Source: Gamarada debralockiae (taxonomy: Eukaryota; Ascomycota; Leotiomycetes; Helotiales; Hyphodiscaceae). From it: 34,215 nucleotides of DNA. Below are positions 9,665-20,220 of this stretch, one piece after another. The DNA lies in NCBI GenBank assembly GCA_002803225.1, contig NXFV01000227.1, forward strand, positions 1 to 34,215, written 5' to 3'. The first letter of the stretch is position 1. Every line of letters begins with the position of its first letter. The translations under genes were made by a program, and so were the position numbers. The notes under the pieces were generated by a model, which worked only from the letters and a program-made list of their open reading frames with translations, made no database searches and was not told where the DNA came from.

Positions 9665-10876
9665 GACTTTTGACATGATCATCGAGGGGGAACCGAGGAG
9701 CGACGAGTTTCTTTTGTTTACGAACGTTGAATGGATGTTGAGGATGTCGATACCCACATGGTCCCGGCCATGTGAATATGACTTTTTTGACGGTTGTGGT
9801 CTTGCGATTCTCTGAGGGAAATTTGTAGGATCACTTGAGGATCTTCCAGTTAGTGCACTCTTCTGCCAACGCAAGGATTCGCGCCCATCACGTCTCCTAT
9901 CGCATTGGCGAAGGCGTCTCGATAGGAGGGCATTTTAGAGATGTGGTCGTTAAGACGTTTCGTTGTGCTAGCAGGTATTATGTGCTAGCTAGAGATCCGG
10001 TCCAGTCTCTCGGCTCTGTCAAAGTTGCCGGGAGATCTTAAAGAGTGTGGGTTCAGAGCCTAGGGTGGTTCCTATGGCTGCACGTCGTTTCCATCGCGGT
10101 CGTGCAGGAGGCCTGAGAAGTGTACCTCTAATTACACTGCTGTTGTTTCCGAAATTCTATCATTTCCGAGTTTCGCAGCAAGTTTTGAAAATTGGAGTTG
10201 TGTAGGGGGTTTGTCTTGTTGTTTCGATCAAATGCAATGGTTCCCTTCGATGGGTGATTAGTTTCTCTGATGATACGTTCGCGCCCCACTTCTTAGACTT
10301 CTTCTCCGATATCCTAGGTTCCGAGCATACTTCGTTCAATCCCTTTAGAGCGACAGGAATGCAACATGCTACAGTAGCGACGACCTCGTCGCAACCGAGT
10401 TCGAGATAAGCGTCCTGTCGCAAGTAAATTTCCTAGAATGGGTCAGCATTGACTTCGATGCCCTACTCAGTTACTGAGAGATATTTGAGATTAGTGATGA
10501 TGAGATGAGAAGGAAGGAGGTTCCAGGATCAATTTTGCCTTTATTTTTAGCGCCAGAGAGATTTGGTGCCACACGTGACGAAAATCGAGCTTGGGGTGGA
10601 CTGAAATGCCTTTTCAGGGTAGTAGAGTTTGGGTATTGATCCAGAGCGTAGAGTTTTTGCTATCAGACCGCAAAACGACGCTCAATCCACAATCTTGAAA
10701 TTGATTGAAGACTCAATTCACCTGACAGAGGTCGGGTTCTTTGACAACTTCGCAGGCAGCGAGTGGAGAATAAAGACGCCAACCTCGAAGTAAACCATTT
10801 CATTTCGAAACATTAAGCACTCTAGAACCGAAAGCACAAAGTTCAAAGTATAATCAATCCAAAATCCTCGCCTCCC
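9665..10876. other. No supportable gene
   Basis: There are only short frames. Between 10285 and 10330 about 34 bases (including CTTCTTCTCCGATATCCTAGG) resemble part of the phosphatase pseudogene at 13145-13180, but the match does not clearly extend. Otherwise nothing is recognised. Confidence 0.5.
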
Positions 10877-11780
10877 CTACCAAGGAACCTCCTCCATAAC
10901 ATCAACATCACATTTCCAATACGTCCCACCCGGAAACTCCTTTCCGCCCTGCCCATCAACAACAAGCCTCACCACTACCTCCGCTCCAAGCTCGGGACTC
11001 TTAGCCCCCTCTCTAAACCCATTAAAAGCAGTTTTCAAAATCCCCGGCTGCGCAGCATAATACCTCACATATCCCTCTTCATTCCCCTTTTCCACATTTC
11101 CCCACCCCTCACCCTCACCCCAAAACACACCCACCCTATCATTCTCCGCAGCCTGCATATGAACCCCCACACCATTCAACCCCACCTTCGAACTCCCATA
11201 TTCAACACTCCTATGTCCCCTCACCAAGGGACTTTTGAGATTGAAGTCCATACTCCCCAACCCACTCGTAACATTAACCACTTTCGGATCCTTTCCTTTC
11301 CGCAACAACGGCAGAAACGCCTTCAAAATCACATACACAGAAACCAGATTCGTGTTTAGAAGATACGTGTATGACTCTCTCATCGCCGCAAGTGATGAAT
11401 CTTTCGGTGGATTCACCAGTGGAGAAATGCCTGCGTTGTTGACTAAGACTGCTTTTTGCCAGCATATCTCTTCATCTCTTCATCATTCTGCTCATGCATT
11501 CAAACATACCGTCGAGCTTCTTGTATTTCTCCTCAACATATTGGACATCGGCTGCGACGTCTGCGTCGTTGACAACATCAAACTTCAGCACCTCAATCTC
11601 ACTCTTGACCCCTGGCTCTCTCAACTTCTCCTTCGCCCTAATCCCTTTCTCCAGATCTCTGGATCCGAGAAGGTAGGCAGAGTTTGGCTCTCTCAACCCG
11701 AGCACATGGATGATTTCGAAGCCGAGACCTTGGTTTGCGCCTGTGACTAGTACGACTTTATTCTCTGCCTTGGTCAACAT
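10877..11780 (-). CDS. Short-chain dehydrogenase/reductase, two exons
   Basis: NAD(P)-dependent oxidoreductase of the classical SDR family, probably carbonyl-reductase-like; the substrate is unknown. It is 280 aa from exons 11780-11510 and 11448-10877. The 61-nt intron (11509-11449, GTATGT...AGCAG) splits the codon before LVNNAG and restores the frame exactly. Visible motifs are the cofactor loop TGANQGLG (13-20), a DVVN acidic segment, NNAG (about 94-97), the catalytic serine region NVTSG (about 149-153) and YGSSK (Tyr174, Lys178). Length and motif spacing are normal, and no lesion is seen, so I take it as functional. Upstream lies a TATA box at 11871-11877 and a pyrimidine-rich leader, typical of fungal promoters. 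Neighbours are unrelated. Confidence 0.9.
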
Positions 11781-11870
11781 GACAATTTTCTCAAAGGAAG
11801 AGGGATGGAAAGATGAAGTGAGGTAGAGATATGGATAAAGTGGAGGCGAAGAAAGAGGTTTATGGGGAGT

Positions 11871-11877
11871 TTATATA
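11871..11877 (-). promoter_or_regulatory. TATA box of the short-chain dehydrogenase gene
   Basis: On the minus strand this reads TATATAA within CCTATATAAACTCC, about 95 bases upstream of the start codon at 11780. A CT-rich leader lies between it and the ATG. Confidence 0.6.
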
Positions 11878-12056
11878 GGTGGGGAAAGAGGAGATGGAGG
11901 AAAAGATAATACACGTGACACATGCAAGACACCTCGCTAAACTCTCGCTTGCTGGAGGTAAAAGGAGATAAACATCGAGGCCGAATCATCCCGCGCGATA
12001 CGGGGAGACTGCCCCTTGACCTTTCCTCATTGAGCTCAGAGGTGCATATTGAGGCT

Positions 12057-14210
12057 TCACGTTGGGTAAAGGGAATTTTTTATTCGTGAGTGGCCGAGGA
12101 AAGGAGGGAAAGCCAAGAATGAGGCGCAACATGAGCTGTTAACCTGATTAGAGCAGCTCGTATGAAATTGACCAATCAGAAGCACGACGTTCCCTGAAAG
12201 CCATACCAATGCAGAAGGTGAATAGAGTTCGGGCAGACGAGAATCCGTTTCAGCACTTGCTGGCTGTATTTTGACGAAGTCAAAGCCAGAGTCTAGATCC
12301 ACCTTTCCTTGGGCTACCTCCAATTTTGCTTTGCACAAACTTGGTATGACGAATGGCGTGGACTCATGTTTGGCTAAAAGGTTGCTATTGAAAATATTCA
12401 ACATTACATTACTTTTCCAGAATCCATAATCCTGAACTGGAAGCGCCCCATTGCACTTGCCATAAACAAGACTAGCAACAAAACCAGCAAGTCCATCAAA
12501 ATAGGCAAGAACAGTCTCAACAGGAATCATATCTATCCTAAGCTTGGGTTTGAGCTGCGAAGCACCTTCCTTTCCACAACACACGGATGTATACCCGCTT
12601 GGACTCGTTCCTGCTGTGCTGGTTGATGTTGGCGCAGAGCTGGTAGACGATGGTGTCACGAGACAAGAGCAAGCCGAGGAGACACTTGAAACGTCGCCAT
12701 CGCAGTTGGATGCGAAAGGTGGGAGAGCAACGTTCGCTGATGCGGTGAGCGTGGGACAGAAATCCGATGCTGCGAATGAAGCACCGATGAACTGTCTGAG
12801 ACAGTTGCCATGATTGCAATTAGGCGCAATGACTGATGATGTAGCAGTCGCCAAGGTGGTGGCAGTTGGTGTTGCAGAGGCTTCCTTCTTATAGAGCTTA
12901 ATGGCATTCAGAACCCCTACCAGGCCAGACCATGACGTCGAGTTGCAGGATGAAAAGAAGTCGAGAGATGGAGCCATCGTGAGCGACATTGTGTCTGTAG
13001 ATCACGCTGCTGTTTCCGGCAATGGAGGCTCGCAAGTTAGTGGTGAGCTCTCCGATCTAAACATCAAAACTGGTCGCGGATGCAGCTAAGCTCCTGTAGT
13101 CGTCGCGGTAGATGTAGGAATACTCGTAATTTCCAAATCTACAGACTTCTTCTGCGATATCCTGGGTAACGCATGTCGTGGAGTTGACGCCGTTGACAAG
13201 CTTGCAGGGCATTGTCTCGCAGACAAATTGTCGTGGTAGTGATCAAAACTTGCGTGGAATCCAGAATCAGTTGGAAAAAGCTCCCGAGATATTGTCAAAT
13301 GTGGAACAGAGTGACGCAGCAGCGGTGAGATGGTTTGTCCAGTTTGTGCCTGATTTGATGGCATTAAGAGGTTGGAGGAAACTGTGCAGGTATAAGTTAG
13401 CTCCAAGGAATCGTACCCACTTGGCTGGAATGAGTCAGCTTGCTGGTAGAAAAATCGTTCTGCGCATCCCGTACCTCGACCACAAAGGCACATCTGCTTG
13501 AGTACCAAAAATTCCATTAGTGAGCATACCAGAAACTTCACTCGTGATGACATTCTGCGTAACTCTGAACGTGACCTTCTCCCCTATATCATCTGGCAAG
13601 AAGCCCAGGAGATCATGGTAGACACCATATAGATCTTGTTCATGCTGCCACGAATCGTCCAGACCTCCGGCAGTAATTTGAGGAAATTGGCAAGTCCCCA
13701 AGAAACCCGACGGAACGAAAGGATTCTGAGGCGAAAGGAATTGCTGCCAGTATGCATGTGCTGACTTATTGCCCTCCTTCGGCTGTCCATAATAGAAAAG
13801 TCCTTCGTCATCGCAGTCCCAACCATATGATTCCACAGGGAAGGAGTTTGAGGCGTAGACAGTACGCTTGCGATGTCTGTGGATCTGCGAAATCGTTAGC
13901 TGCGCTCAATTGACTTGGGACGGATATTAACTCACTACTTCGACTTGTATTCCAGTGAAGGGACCTTGTACTCCGTCTTTCGAACATGCGGCATGTTACA
14001 CCAATTGTATACCCCATACTCGTCTGCCGGCGTATTGAAGTTGTTATAAATGAACCAATAGATCCCCTCACCACTCAGAACCTGCGTCAAGTTATTACTC
14101 GCCATCGCATTCGGCGCATGCCATCCCAAATCAACTGAAGCAACCTTTCCATGTCTCGCAAGAGAAGCCGCAACAGCAGCAATGAAGCTCTACCTGGGAT
14201 TCGTACGCAT
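12057..14210 (-). pseudogene. Decayed secreted histidine (acid) phosphatase, branch-2 family
   Basis: The parent family is secreted phosphatases of the histidine phosphatase superfamily. The ATG at 14210 opens a signal-peptide-like SFIAAVAASLA, but codon 7 is TAG (14190-14192), consistent with CAG-to-TAG. Recognisable order: VDLGWHAPNA, YNWCNMPHVRKTEY, a 51-nt intron (13935-13885, GCTAAC branch), the RHRKRT active-site motif (RHGxRxP type), GTCQFPQITAGGLDDSWQH, DLYGVYHDLLGFLPDD, FRVTQNVITSEVSG, DNLSARQC, STTCVTQDIAEEV, VIYRHNVAHDGSISRLL (HD motif) and IDMIPVETVLAYFDGLAG. These lie in several frames, with breaks near 13490, 13215, 13060, 12900 and 12580. Between the ELYKK-like point and YIRVLW the array holds a Ser/Thr- and Cys-rich segment (CNHGNCLRQF ... 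CSCLV). The last frame runs on to 12057, so the original stop may be lost. Confidence 0.85.
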
Positions 14211-14271
14211 GGTGAAGTACTCCTGGCTGATGAGACGAACTAACAATATAATCCCAAGGAGAGGAATCAAG

Positions 14272-14495
14272 TTAGATATCCAACGAGCGCCGCGCACCGT
14301 CGAATGCGATTGAGGGATTCCCATCCATATTTATGTCGTGAGGATCGCGGAGGAGCTTCACACGTGGGATGTCCACGTTCCTGGAAGTAGTGTTCCTCGG
14401 TCTTCCAGCAGAGAAGGCCGGTTTACTGCGGAGACTGCAATTTATGCGGGTCGATACGAGTGGCTGTCCATGGTCAATTGAGTGCTGCAGATTCT
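14272..14495 (-). pseudogene. Unidentified coding fragment without a start
   Basis: A stop-free frame of about 74 codons reads well at its end (NVDIPRVKLLRDPHDINMDG, then PSIAFDGARRSLDI, stop at 14272-14274). There is no ATG at its head and TAG lies just upstream. It sits 60 bases upstream of the phosphatase relic on the same strand. It could be the last exon or remnant of another gene. The family is not recognised. Confidence 0.35.
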
Positions 14496-14883
14496 AAGTC
14501 GAATCGGAATCTCAGCTCGTGGTCCCGTCGCGTCTGCTCTTGGATGGATCGACCGTGGAGTCCGCTTGCGCAAGTAATACTGCAAATGAGTCGCAATATT
14601 TTGCCCCCCCATACCAACAACAGACACCTGACTCGGTTGGACCAAGACCGCGTTCTTCTTTACTCAATCTGAGAAGCCTAAAGAAAGGCTCAGGTGGTCC
14701 AGCTCTCTGGTACAAAGCATACACTCTGTCCTACGATCCTCGTCCACGAACTCGTGGAGATCAAGCTTCCCAATGCGTTCTAGCATTCCGCAAGTCAACA
14801 ACTTCCTGCAAATGTCAGAGCTTGCGGGTTCTTTGGTTTTCCTGTGCAACTCAACTCGACCTAGCCCGTCGGAGGAACGCGCT

Positions 14884-15370
14884 AGTCCAGTTTCCAACGA
14901 AGTTCAAATTCGACCGGAAGAATCGTTAGAGATCGCGTCATCATACCAAAACCTCCCTTGTCCGAAAGGGAGCAACAAGTTTGGGATTTTCTGATGGAAG
15001 ACGGCACTCCTCCTGGTCCCTTCATCTCGAGGCCTGAATTCGACGGCATGTCACTTGATCGGAGGACCTGTTGCCATCGTACGCCAGCTGAATGTGGAGG
15101 GGGTGTCTGTCCAGCTTTCGAGCTGCTCCAGGAGAAGTCGTACATCAACGACAACGACGTCCCATACTACGAGTTGCTGAACGAGGGGATATAACAGCGT
15201 CAGCGACTGGCACTCGACAGAGCCCGTGAAGGAAGGCGAGGACGAGCGTACGGGTTGATTGAAGGGACAGCAAAAGACAGAGTGCGAAGCTCATCCGGGT
15301 TGAAGAAATGGACATGGAACTGGTTGAGCATTAGATTGATACACCAATTCCAAGTGACAAAGATTGCTAA
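14884..15370 (+). pseudogene. Unidentified coding relic with an internal TAA
   Basis: The plus frame reads convincingly from about 14910: VIIPKPPLSEREQQVWDFL, then PGPFISRPEFDGMSLDRR and VPYYELLNEGI, followed by TAA at 15192-15194. Beyond the stop the same frame stays open: QRQRLALDRAREGRRGRAYG, to about 15370. This fits a CAA-to-TAA change in a once longer protein. There is no good start at the head and no known domain. Confidence 0.42.
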
Positions 15371-15393
15371 GATGTTCCGTGAGAGAACAGGTC

Positions 15394-15918
15394 ATGAATG
15401 ATGCTACCCGGCGTGCGAAGAGCCTTGGGCTCTCCAATAACCTCCCTCGCGAACTGAAGGCCAAGATATGGGGTTTGGCTGCCAATGCTCGCATTATCGT
15501 GGCCATCAAACCACAACAACTACAACATGCAGTTGATGACCATGGGCATGCAGAACACGGGAGTTGGCTATTGACACTTACCACGACCAAGTTCATGCCG
15601 GGGATGTATCAGACGAAGGTTCCTGTTGGCCAGCAGATGTATTCTCCCCACCATCCGTTCGTCAACTATGACAACCTGTACCCTCAAACTGGAATCCCTG
15701 ATAGTCAGGCTCGAGTTATTCAGCAAAGCCATTTCCAAAGCGGAAGTTCGATGCTGCTTCAACTGAAGATGCCATCGATGTCGCAAACGCATTTTAACTC
15801 ATTGGTGATGGCTTCCCTTCCATCTTCCAGGCATGCAAGAAAGTCAAAGAGCTTGCTAGCGGAATGGGCTACCGAACTCTTGTCCAAGTACTACCCAACC
15901 CCTGCAGCGTTGAGTTGA
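15394..15918 (+). CDS. 2EXR-like fungal protein, possibly partial
   Basis: The ATG at 15394 opens 174 codons. The segment NLPRELKAKIWGLAANARII resembles the N-terminal core of the fungal 2EXR family (LPxELxxKIW followed by a short Arg-Ile-Ile strand). That family is abundant in Pezizomycotina and its function is unknown. After about residue 130 another frame reads at least as well (FPSIFQACKKVKELASGMGY, PNPCSVELIMVYEMQGAGN), suggesting a frameshift near 15760-15800. The relic may therefore really end near 15973. The region downstream repeats parts of its tail. It could be a small gene or a decayed 2EXR copy. Confidence 0.42.
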   Translation: MNDATRRAKSLGLSNNLPRELKAKIWGLAANARIIVAIKPQQLQHAVDDHGHAEHGSWLLTLTTTKFMPGMYQTKVPVGQQMYSPHHPFVNYDNLYPQTGIPDSQARVIQQSHFQSGSSMLLQLKMPSMSQTHFNSLVMASLPSSRHARKSKSLLAEWATELLSKYYPTPAALS

Positions 15919-16470
15919 TCATGGTCTACGAGATGCAGGGAGCTGGTAATAACCCAATTCTAGACAAGGCTTGAATTCGGTGTGGGCACATTGGCTTCCC
16001 TCCATCATCTAGATGTCTCAAGGATTCGGCTGGGGGGATGGGCTACCGGACCGGACTTTCATCGAAACACCATCCAATCCCTGAGGCATCGAGATGATGG
16101 CAGTCCTATTTGAATGCATGAAACCGATCACAACCCAATTCTTGACAGCCTCGACATAAAGACTTAGCCCAGCATGCCAAAGACTTGCACAAACAATCAA
16201 GCGCTGACACCTCCTATAAAGACAGCCACACTAGCGGCGACAACACAGTCCTTTGGCGAACAACACTCTGATCGTGGAGAGGAGAAAGTCCCAACAGACG
16301 AACCCTGCAAGCACGAGAGATGGCTCCCCTTGCTTGGGCGAGGGCATATTTAGACGGTCGTCTACTGAATCCAAGAAGAGTGTGGAATGAAAGACGGGAG
16401 ACCCAGATTTGATGCCTGATCCGATCACAGCCCAATTCTTGACAGGCTTGTATTCGATCGTCGAGTTCAT
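15860..16470. repeat. Diverged repeated block, two to three copies
   Basis: The stretch 15860-15990 (GGAATGGGCTACCG ... AACCCAATTCTAGACAAGGC) resembles 16030-16160 (GGGATGGGCTACCGGAC ... AACCCAATTCTTGACAGCC). The end also recurs near 16425-16450 (GATCACAGCCCAATTCTTGACAGG). The copies differ by substitutions and indels, so this is an old local duplication of coding material. Confidence 0.55.
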
Positions 16471-16793
16471 TCTCCAAGCTCAACTAGAGCAGGCACGGAG
16501 ACGCGTCCAGGAGTCTGGAGATGCAGAGTCTCCCGCTGGTTCCCTTTTCGGATACGACACCTGAGGCTTCGCCATCAAAGATGAAGACAACTTTGAAGGT
16601 CTGAAGGACATCCCACTCGGAGCTCTTTTCATTCGGGATGTTTCACGAGCGGCATCTCTTCGCGAAGGGTTCTGGATCATGTCGGCGAAGAAGGGCTTCC
16701 GATGGGCTTGGTGAGATCTACGCGAAGAGCTGGGATACGGAAAATGAGGTGCTCATTGTGGAAGGAGACGTGAGGAAGATGGAGGGCCTCTGA
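16412..16793 (+). pseudogene. Decayed coding relic, unidentified
   Basis: The ATG at 16412 gives MPDPITAQFLTGLYSIVEF and then QLEQARRRVQESGD. An in-frame TGA follows SLFGYDT (a TGG would fit), and the same frame continues GFAIKDEDNFEGLKDIPLGA and RDVSRAASLREGFWIMSAKK. A one-base shift near 16708 leads to GEIYAKSWDTENEVLIVEGD and a TGA at 16791-16793. One stop plus one frameshift in an otherwise good reading indicates a recent pseudogene. A shorter copy of its head (ITTQFLTAS) lies near 16120. No family is recognised. Confidence 0.55.
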
Positions 16794-17450
16794 TGTGGGA
16801 GCAGAAGAATAAACTGGAGAATTTGTTATATTCTGTACTTGCATTACAAATAGAGGGAAGATTACTTGCAATCCACATTTCAAGACCCATTGTTTTGTTT
16901 TGAGTTTGGCAGTGAAGGCATTCCAGTGGCAAAAGTTGTTTTGTATCTGCAGCTGGGTCAAGTGTTTGATTGGCACTTAAGACAATTCAAATTCCAGTCT
17001 TTAGAGTGTTTAAGACGTATCTTGTCGAGCGACAGGCCTGGGAACCGGAAAGCTGCTAGTACACAGCGCCCATCCATGAACATGGGCATCAAATGTTAGC
17101 ATGATATCTTGGCAAGGAGATATTTGGAGTTGACAGACCGTTATGTGAATAGATGAGCCACGGCAGCTTCCACTTCAGCACAGCACATCCACCAAGCTTC
17201 AAGTTACAGTGGGGAAGAAGAATGGGAATGAAGAAGGAATTGGAGAAATCCTTGAAAGAAGTCTGAAGAGATATGTGGATGGAAAAGTTTTGGGAATCAT
17301 TGTACATAGAACGAAGTCAGCTGACCGTTCTCAGTCCCAGATCACCTATGAGTGCTGACTCTCCTTCTTCTCATTATACATGTTCCGCCATTACTTCCGT
17401 CTTTGCCCCCCTTGTAATGTATGTGTTTTCTGTCCCCTACCGTTAATTCT
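16794..17450. other. No supportable gene; 3' side of sec22
   Basis: Only short open frames on both strands are present. The last part is the downstream flank of the minus-strand sec22 gene. Confidence 0.5.
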
Positions 17451-18570
17451 TCACCAGAAGAATTTCCAGTAAAGGAAGAAAACAATAAAGAGTCCCAATC
17501 CACCAATGGGTCCATATTGCTTCAACAATAACTCCCAGTTGATCCTGACGGCCGCCTTTCGATACTTCCTACTATCCTCCCTCAGTCGGCTGCTGACCTC
17601 GCCCATTCTCTCCAAACTATCGCCTCGATACAGCAAATCCTCAATGTTCTTTGTCATAACTTTAGTGACATCTCGCAGCTCATCGTTGAGTTTATCAAGG
17701 TTTTGAGTGGCGCGGGTGTCGGAGTAGGTGGCTTTGGTGCGTGAGATGAAGGTATCGAATTCCATGAATGCGTAGGGGCGGAGAGATGGGGAGTGGACTT
17801 GTTGGGGTGGGTAGGTGGTGCTGAATTCGGTGGAGAGGTCAGAGAGGTAGGTGAAAGCTAGCTTGCGGGGGTAAGAACGCTCGCTGATGCAGATGTAGAT
17901 TATGTCGCCAGAGATGAGGTAGCTGCGAGGAGAGATAATTAGTATTTGATGGACATAGCTTAAAGTAATAGTATGGTTTAGGATTTACGGAAGAGAATGA
18001 GGAGTCTTAAAGCTTGTGAAGTGTCTGCTTTGGTGAGCATGACGCTGAAGCTCGTCTGAAGCACTTGCTTGCAGATCAAGGATATACAACGTTTGCCATT
18101 TTTCCAGTTTGCAGTGAGGCATTACTCGGCTGCAATTGAGTGTTTGTGCTCCAATTTTGCCACACTCAAGCTGCCCATAAATGGTTTCAGGCACAGCATA
18201 AATGCTTTCCACTTCCTTTCAAGACTTCTGGTTTCCTTTCACAGCCACCCCTCGGGTCTGAGCCGCAGAATAAACCTGGGTACGTACTGTAGGGTATATG
18301 CGCCGCTCTCGATACTTGCTTGAGGTTCCGAATTTCGATTTAATCGTCTAAGGATCATCTTAACTTGAGACTTGATCTCAGCGAGGGCGGATTCGGTCTG
18401 CCACGATCAGTCTCAGTTCGAAGGCAATGGGAAGGTAATTCGAACCTGCTCATCATCGACGGAAGCGCATAACATAAGGCCTGGAAGTAATTGTTAGTTG
18501 AGGAGTATCTTCGAGAAACATCCACAAGGCTCGTACCATCTAGGCGGGCTATTTGTGTTGACTTGATCAT
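17451..18570 (-). CDS. sec22: R-SNARE Sec22 (ER-Golgi vesicle fusion), four exons
   Basis: Tail-anchored longin R-SNARE for traffic between the ER and Golgi. Exons are 18570-18537, 18480-18446, 18397-18288 and 17922-17451, with introns of 56, 48 and 365 nt. All junctions keep phase and give 216 aa, the normal family length. The N-terminus MIKSTQIARLDG joins LMLCASVDDEQ, then TESALAEIKSQVKMILRRLN, then GAYTL plus HYLISGDIIYIC and SYPRKLAFTYLSDL (longin domain, about 1-125). The SNARE motif (about 130-190) includes NLDKLNDELRDVTKVMTKNI and the zero-layer Arg in LLYRGDSLERM. A C-terminal membrane anchor follows (GPIGGLGLFIVFFLYW). The frame has no lesion. The third intron is unusually long for this window. 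Regulation is not visible. Confidence 0.95.
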
Positions 18571-19362
18571 TCTGACTCGTACTCCGAAGCTCCTAAGGCT
18601 TGAGGTATTGAAGATAAAAAATTCTGACAGCTTCTGCCTATGTATTGTGCCTCCTTCCAAGCGCTCCTTATGCCTCGTTCCTGCCTGTCGCCCAAGGGTA
18701 TTTTGGAGTGATTGGGGAATTTGGACGATGTCGAACCAAGTATTCTGGAGCTCGTAGGAGATGGACCTAAACCCCTGTAGAATACACACTTCTTTCCTCT
18801 AGCACCTGTCGCACGAGGAAGCTTAACTCTGGGTTGTTCTTGTCGGCCTCCTGGTTCGTTCGTTCGTCGTCAGAGGGAGGTAGGTTTGGGAGCTCCGAGG
18901 AGATCGACGGGAGGCGAATTCACTAGACTTTGCAGCCTGTCTAGGAGGTATGTCGCACAGAGATGTCCTATCCGTGAATACGGTTGCCTACCTACTCAAG
19001 TCTTTGTAGGAGTGAATTGGATGTTGTTGGAGAGGTGTCCTTGAGCTCTGTACACATTTCCTTTCTAGGTTGGTTCCTAGATGTCCCAAAAACGTTAGCC
19101 GCAGCTGGGGTCGGTCAAACCTTCCTCCTAGCGGCCGCCTCAAATCTAAATCGTATTGACAACTCGATTGCCTTCTATTCTGCTGAATTGTTCAACTTCG
19201 AAACAATAGCTCCTTTCTTCATTCCATTATTTCTTCCCCTCAACTATCCATGCCTTGCCATCTCCCTCTCTTCTCTACTCCATTTCCTCATTTGCAGCAA
19301 TCTCATCAACATCAAACATTAACAGACTGTCACCCAGATTACAACCTCATTGCCATTACAAC
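18571..19362. other. No supportable gene
   Basis: This is the 5' flank of sec22 and of the next plus-strand relic. A CT-rich leader just before 19363 (CTTCCCCTCAACTATCC and similar) looks like a fungal 5' UTR. No coding signal is seen on either strand. Confidence 0.5.
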
Positions 19363-19640
19363 ATGGCTCCTCCGAAGGTCCTCCTCTCGATCTCAGAGCC
19401 ACAAGCTGCCCCAAGTAAGGCAAAGATGGTAAGATTCCAGTCCCGAAATTGTCCTCAACAGATCCCTCACTCCAAAGCTCTTCGGAGTCACCTCGATGGA
19501 ACTGCCAAACACCACTTCCAAATCATCATACGTGGATCGCATTCTCGAAAGCCTTTCGTGCTGACATTGAAGTGGCAGAACAAGAGCTTTATCGGATTTG
19601 GCGAGTCCGAAAGACCTCACATCTCACCATACAGTAATCC
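19363..19640 (+). pseudogene. Frameshifted coding relic, unidentified
   Basis: A good start (CAACATGGC, 19363) gives MAPPKVLLSISEPQAAPSKA. Near 19430 the frame shifts: the best reading becomes SSPEIVLNRSLTPKLFGVTS and SSYVDRILESL. It shifts again near 19555 to RADIEVAEQELYRIWRVRKT and ends at a TAA near 19635. Two small indels explain all of this, since no intron of plausible length fits. Other overlapping frames are longer but read poorly. The family is unknown. Confidence 0.42.
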
Positions 19641-19810
19641 CCAAACCTACTTCAACCGCTATCCTGTAAGTCAACATGTGCTTCGCCATCAGATTTCCTT
19701 TCCAAATATTTGGCTTGCGTATAATGATTGCAAATTGATAACTTGCACCTGCAAAAGCTTGCATGTCTTTACATCCAGCGAGAAAGTTTTTCAACTTGTT
19801 TCTGAATTCG

Positions 19811-20220
19811 ATGGCCGGCAATGATACCCGACTCCCGCTATGCTCGGCGCCTGAAGTTTGATTGATCGGAAAGTTGCCGGTCATCCCAAACGCCAGTGTG
19901 TTGGTTCAACTTTCATTTCGAGACGGTAGTGCGTTTGACCCCATGTTTTCCCAGTGGTTGCCTGAAGTCGAAGCCACGCAAGAGTTTGCCGGCTGCATGG
20001 CAAGCCAAGGGCCTTCCAGCAAGGCGTCCTCGTTAAGACAGCCTTCCCACACTTCTGGGGAAGTTGGTTCCAAAACTACTGGACCGATCCTTCAATGCGA
20101 GCTTGGCAATATATGTTCACAGTCTCCCACCTCCTGTGTCTTCAAAGAATCTTGTCCCACCTTCCGTCGCAAACATCCGTCATATTCATACATCCAGATT
20201 CTCGAGGTTCTAGTATGGAC
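19811..20220 (+). pseudogene. Possible second decayed coding segment
   Basis: From the ATG at 19811 the frame gives AGNDTRLPLCSAPEV, then TGA, and continues as LIGKLPVIPNASVLVQLSF and FDPMFSQWLPEVEATQEFA. A shifted frame then reads AAWQAKGLPARRPR and GKLVPKLLDRSFNASLAIYV. This may be the continuation of the relic at 19363-19640 or a separate one. No domain is recognised. Confidence 0.3.

Noticed and set aside
10160..10423. 87-codon minus frame
   Set aside because: It begins with TTG rather than ATG and has no recognisable domain.
19255..19824. 189-codon plus frame
   Set aside because: Longer than the frames I preferred, but it reads poorly. The protein-like segments lie in the other two frames.
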